Position numbers and translations under genes: made by a program. A stretch of DNA of 64,000 nucleotides from Prevotellaceae bacterium HUN156. Its GTDB lineage: Bacteria > Bacteroidota > Bacteroidia > Bacteroidales > Bacteroidaceae. The stretch is from positions 124,001-188,000 of the forward strand of contig FPIT01000009.1 in the NCBI GenBank assembly GCA_900119285.1. The letters run 5' to 3'. Below the pieces are notes generated by a model. That model had not been told where the DNA came from, did not search any database, and saw nothing but the letters and a program-made list of their open reading frames with translations. Of this stretch, positions 60,651 to 64,000 are shown one piece after another (position 1 is the first letter of the stretch; each line of letters begins with the position of its first letter).

Positions 60651-62336
60651 ATGAAAACAACGAAAATTTTAATGCTGTCAGCCGCTGCTGTTGCAGTTCT
60701 GACATCTTGCTCAAGTAAGTTGGGCCAACTCTCTAGTGATTATTTCAAGGTAAACCCCAACCCACTGGTTGCCGATGGCGGTCAGGTAGATGCTACAATC
60801 AATGGCGTATTCCCTGAGAAATATATGAAGAAGAAGGCTGTTGTTACAGTAACTCCCGAGCTGCGCTTCATGAAGAATGGCGTACAGGAGTCTGTAAAGG
60901 GTACTCCTGCCACCTTCCAGGGAGAGAAGGTGCTGGGCAACGAACAGACCATTAGTTATAAATTAGGTGGTCACTACACCATGAAGACCAGCTATCCTTA
61001 TGAGGAGGCTATGCAGAAGAGCGAACTCTTCCTTACTTTCGATGCTAAGGTTGGTAAGAAGGTTGTTAGCGTTCCTGAGGTAAAGGTTGCCGATGGTGTT
61101 ATTGCTACCAGCGAGTTGTACCACCGCACGCTGACTTCAGCTCAGCCCAGCATGGCTCCTGATGCTTTCCAGCGTGTAGTAGAGCAGAAGCAGGAAGCTA
61201 ACATCAAGTTCCTGATTCAGCAGGCAGAGCTGCGCAAGAGCGAGCTGAAGAACAACTCTGTTCAGGAGTTTGTTGACCTGTTGAAGCGCATCAGCAATGA
61301 TCGTGAGGGCATGATTCTCTCAGGCGTTGAGGTTTCTGCATACGCTTCTCCTGATGGTGGCTTCGCTCTGAACGAGAAGTTGGCTAACAAGCGTCAGCAG
61401 AATACAGAGAACTATGTAAAGAAGCAGATGAAGCAGGCTAAGATGGATGGTGATGTTGAGGCTAACTATACCGCTGAGGACTGGGAAGGTTTCCAGCAGT
61501 TGGTACAGGCCAGCAACATTCAGGACAAGGATGTTATCCTGCGCGTTCTTTCTATGTATAAGGATCCTCAGGAGCGTGAACAGCAGATTAAGAATATGAG
61601 CTACGCCTTCAAAGAGCTGGCTGATGGTATTCTGCCTGAGCTGCGTCGTGCTCGTCTGACTATCAACTACGAAACTATCGGTCGTGATGATGAGCAGATC
61701 TTCGCACAGTATAAGAGCGATGCTTCTAAGCTGAGCCTTGAGGAGTTGCTCTATGCTGCTTCTATCTCAGAGACTCCCGCTGAGCAGGAGGACATTCTGA
61801 AGACTACTACTCGTCTGTATCCTAACGATGCTCGTGCTTTCAATAACCTCGCTGCACTGGCTTATAGCAAGGGCAACTACGATGAGGCACAGAACTATCT
61901 GAATCAGGCTGCTGCCGCTGGCACTTGCGCTGAGACTAAGGCTAACCTCGGTCTGCTGGCTCTGCAGCGTGGCGACGTAAAGGCTGCTGAGAACTATATC
62001 GGTCAGGCTGGTAATGCCAAGGGACTGGCTGAGACTCTGGGTAACCTGCATCTCGCTCAGGGCAACTACACTTTGGCTGAGCAGGACTTCAGCGGTGTAA
62101 ACTCTAACAGTGCTGCACTGGCTCAGATCCTGAACAAGAACTACGCTAAGGCTGCTCAGACTCTGAAGAACGTAGAGAAGGCTGATGGAATGACAGACTA
62201 TCTGCAGGCTATCATTAATGCACGTCAGGGCAACAATGAGGCTGCTGCCAGCTTCCTCCGTTCAGCTCTCCAGAAGGATGCTTCTTTGAAGGAGTATGCT
62301 GCTAACGACTTGGAGCTGAAAGACGTAGCAAAATAA
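60651..62336 (+). CDS. TPR lipoprotein with OmpA-like region
   Basis: 561 residues, lipobox LTSC (Cys at about 20). The N-terminal half has beta-rich segments, an OmpA-like stretch (ISNDREGMILSGVEVSAYASPDGG...NEKLANKRQQN, about 220-255), and the C-terminal half has tetratricopeptide-like helices (NDARAFNNLAALAYSKGNYDEAQNYLNQA, about 405-435, and following repeats). Strong codon bias points to high expression. The start at 60651 follows a -7 box TATCTTTG (about 60606-60613). It is probably a periplasmic envelope scaffold protein, transcribed with the following lipoprotein gene. Confidence 0.82.
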   Translation: MKTTKILMLSAAAVAVLTSCSSKLGQLSSDYFKVNPNPLVADGGQVDATINGVFPEKYMKKKAVVTVTPELRFMKNGVQESVKGTPATFQGEKVLGNEQTISYKLGGHYTMKTSYPYEEAMQKSELFLTFDAKVGKKVVSVPEVKVADGVIATSELYHRTLTSAQPSMAPDAFQRVVEQKQEANIKFLIQQAELRKSELKNNSVQEFVDLLKRISNDREGMILSGVEVSAYASPDGGFALNEKLANKRQQNTENYVKKQMKQAKMDGDVEANYTAEDWEGFQQLVQASNIQDKDVILRVLSMYKDPQEREQQIKNMSYAFKELADGILPELRRARLTINYETIGRDDEQIFAQYKSDASKLSLEELLYAASISETPAEQEDILKTTTRLYPNDARAFNNLAALAYSKGNYDEAQNYLNQAAAAGTCAETKANLGLLALQRGDVKAAENYIGQAGNAKGLAETLGNLHLAQGNYTLAEQDFSGVNSNSAALAQILNKNYAKAAQTLKNVEKADGMTDYLQAIINARQGNNEAAASFLRSALQKDASLKEYAANDLELKDVAK

Positions 62337-62354
62337 ATATAGATAACAGATAAT

Positions 62355-62482
62355 AGAGAATAGATAAGAGATAAAAGATAGTAGATAAGGTATGAATATG
62401 TGTAGAAATATATGTTGTGAGAAAAAACATTTTAAGAATGCATCTCCCTTATCTCTTATCTTTTATCTCTTATCTATTCTCT
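62355..62482. repeat. Inverted repeat around a lipoprotein start codon
   Basis: A perfect 26-bp inverted repeat (62355-62380 with 62457-62482), extended by a further 8 bp (62383-62390 with 62447-62454), is made of AGATAA/TTATCT heptamer-like units. The 56-nt loop contains the ATG at 62392 and the right arm encodes the signal peptide. Confidence 0.8.
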
Positions 62483-63453
62483 TTATTCTCTCTTCCTGTG
62501 GTTCTGACAATGGCAAGTTCAGACTGGAAGGTCGCTTGCGCAACTTCAATCAGGGAGAGTTCTGGGTGTATAGTCCCGATGGCGATATGGCTGGCTTTGA
62601 TACTATTCAGGTGCGCGACAGCCGTTTCTCCTATGAACGGGAGTTACACGACCCCACCATGCTGATTGTGGTATTTCCTAACTATTCCGAGCAGCCCATC
62701 TTTGCAGAGCCGGGTGCTAAGGTAACAATTAAGGGTGATGCCACTCACATGAAAGAAATGATTATTGAGGGTACTGACGAGAACGAGGATATGACCATGC
62801 TTCGCATGAAGCTCAACGACCTCACACCTCCCGATATTCCCAAGGCAGTCAGCGAGTATATCAAGGAGAATCCCGACTCGCGAGTTAGCATCTATCTGTT
62901 GCATCGCTATTTCGTGCAAGCCAAAGACGCTGATTACCGACAGGGTAGGGAGTTGACCGAACTGCTGCTGAAAGAACAACCAGACAATATCGGCTTGTCG
63001 CAATTAGAGCGCAAGCTGCGCCTGTTGGAGAATTGTGCCGTCAATACCACTATGCCTAAGTTTACTGCAACGGATATCAAGGGCAAGAGAGTGACGGAGG
63101 CAGACCTGAAAGGAAAGGTTACTGTAATAACCACATGGGCTACATGGAGCTATCAGAGCATATCTTTCCAGCAACGCCTGAAACAACTGAAAGACCGTTA
63201 TGGTGATAAGTTGGCTGTACTCAGCATCTGCCTTGATGGTCAGACTGACATCTGTCGCAGATATATCGCTCGTGACTCGCTGAAGTGGTCAACCGTCTGC
63301 GATGGTCGCATGTGGGAAACGCCACTGCTGCAGAAGTTCAGTATGGCAGATGTACCGTCCAATGTACTGATAGGAGCCAATGGCAGAGTTCTTGACCGCG
63401 ACTTATCAGCACAACATTTAGAAGAAAAAATAAAGAAACTATTGCCACAATAG
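62392..63453 (+). CDS. Thioredoxin-fold lipoprotein with SxxS instead of CxxC
   Basis: 353 residues. Lipobox LSSC (Cys at about 37), then a DUF4369-like N-terminal beta domain (FRLEGRLRNFNQGEFWVYSPDG) and a TlpA/AhpC-type thioredoxin fold (about 215-353: MPKFTATDIKGKRVTEADLKGKVTVITTWATW). Where homologues have W-C-x-x-C, this protein has WSYQS: both redox cysteines are serine, so thiol-disulfide activity is not expected. It follows the TPR gene by 55 bp. A terminator hairpin overlaps its stop. The start could be 62392 or 62398. Confidence 0.82.
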   Translation: MNMCRNICCEKKHFKNASPLSLIFYLLSILFILSSCGSDNGKFRLEGRLRNFNQGEFWVYSPDGDMAGFDTIQVRDSRFSYERELHDPTMLIVVFPNYSEQPIFAEPGAKVTIKGDATHMKEMIIEGTDENEDMTMLRMKLNDLTPPDIPKAVSEYIKENPDSRVSIYLLHRYFVQAKDADYRQGRELTELLLKEQPDNIGLSQLERKLRLLENCAVNTTMPKFTATDIKGKRVTEADLKGKVTVITTWATWSYQSISFQQRLKQLKDRYGDKLAVLSICLDGQTDICRRYIARDSLKWSTVCDGRMWETPLLQKFSMADVPSNVLIGANGRVLDRDLSAQHLEEKIKKLLPQ

Positions 63454-63470
63454 TTTCTTTACTTTTTTAT
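63432..63470 (+). terminator. Terminator overlapping the stop codon
   Basis: The perfect 13-bp stem AAAGAAACTATTG/CAATAGTTTCTTT with a 3-nt loop includes the TAG stop at 63451-63453 and is followed by ACTTTTTT. Confidence 0.85.
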
Positions 63471-63529
63471 ATAGGTAGATGTCTGATTACAGATAGAATC
63501 TCAATCCCAACGTAGTATCCTTGCTCCGC

Positions 63530-64000
63530 AAATAGTTTATGCGTAAAAACATGTAACCTTCTACCATAACTGCCTTCAAATGCCGATGTACAAAGGAACT
63601 GAGCCATGTTAATAGTTTCCGAACTATTAACATACTTCTAACCTACATATTGAAGTGACCCCAAAAAATCTGATAAATCCATCTGTGGTCGTAATAAAAT
63701 CTGAAGTGCATGTTTAGTAGATGTATGTTAATAGTTGGCAAACTATTAACATGCCTGAAACGCCCTGTGTATCGTGGTTTGCGGGGCGTTATGGTAGAAG
63801 GTTAATAGTTTTTGCGAAAACCTTAATAAAAATACAAAATGCCCTTATGAGTATTTCAGAAATACAACTGATACAGCTCTGGGAACAGCTATCCCAGCGC
63901 TGAGATGGCTGTATCTGCGTCCCAATAGTTATTGTTTAGCACTTCAATAGTTATTGTATTGACCTTCAATAGTTATTGTATTGTGATGCTAAAATGGCTC
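63530..64000. repeat. Dispersed long inverted-repeat element, copy 2 (runs off the window)
   Basis: Its outer arms are colinear with 6722-6820 and 7050-7140 (AACCTTCTACCAT ... ATGGTAGAAGGTT) and it ends in three 22-bp CAATAGTTATT units (63923-63983). The core between 63639 and 63736 is in the opposite orientation to copy 1: 63716-63736 is the exact reverse complement of 6815-6835, and 63681-63698 of 6890-6907. No gene is seen here. Confidence 0.75.

Noticed and set aside
63721..63903. 60-codon frame near the window end
   Set aside because: It lies in the non-coding dispersed element; the matching region of copy 1 does not keep the frame.

Overview
The window looks like a chromosomal segment of a Bacteroidales bacterium, most likely Prevotellaceae (Prevotella/Segatella-like). 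The evidence is threefold. Many genes and all four tRNAs have a Bacteroidetes sigma-factor -7 box (TAnnTTTG, usually TACCTTTGC), often with a TTG/TTTG about 20 bp upstream. Shine-Dalgarno sites are scarce. The protein families are typical of this group: BACON lipoprotein, Oar-like TonB receptor, DUF4252, DUF4271, DUF4890, fused SecDF, gamma-alpha fused 2-oxoacid oxidoreductase and thiamine TonB/PnuT/TPK.

Layout. 0.2-6.6 kb: DASS anion transporter, phosphohexomutase, AraC regulator, two exported proteins of unknown function. 6.6-12.7 kb: a repeat-rich accessory region with large palindromes, a long inverted-repeat element, 22-bp tandem repeats, a ParE/RelE-type toxin-antitoxin pair between 58-bp direct repeats, an AT-rich HelD/UvrD-like helicase and an orphan tRNase-toxin-like gene between 91-bp direct repeats. 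12.7-31 kb: cyclophilin, Gfo/Idh/MocA oxidoreductase, alanine dehydrogenase, KorAB, nucleoside kinase, Na/Pi cotransporter, Oar-like TonB receptor with a BACON/OB-fold lipoprotein, M16 protease. 31-42 kb: metK, DUF4271, hemD, rnpA, yidD, tyrS, tRNA-Gln, a candidate small RNA, HU, rhomboid protease, EEP hydrolase, secDF. 42.4-45.1 kb: an operon of three DUF4252-type exported proteins around an ECF sigma factor and a one-TM anti-sigma candidate, preceded by a phased palindrome array. 45-51 kb: MaoC dehydratase, tRNA-Arg, prmC-recX-comF, ribD, argS-rnhA. 51-55 kb: a TPP-riboswitch-controlled thiamine uptake operon (TonB receptor, PnuT, thiamine pyrophosphokinase). 55-64 kb: pyrE, SRPBCC protein, argH, a four-cysteine Rieske-like lipoprotein, tRNA-Leu, DUF3857 protein, tRNA-Val, a TPR/OmpA-like lipoprotein, a thioredoxin-fold lipoprotein with SxxS in place of CxxC, and a second copy of the long inverted-repeat element.

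Most of the window is core metabolism and envelope biology. The unusual signals are: (1) two copies of a long inverted-repeat element, about 57 kb apart, whose inner core lies in opposite orientation; (2) the ECF/DUF4252 operon with a 22-bp-phased palindrome array upstream; (3) short phased repeats (10-bp CTAG arrays, 7-mers, 9-mers) that occur between genes and also inside coding regions, including lipoprotein signal peptides; (4) small promoter-terminator units with no ORF; and (5) leaderless promoters. No CRISPR array, rRNA or intact transposase gene was seen.
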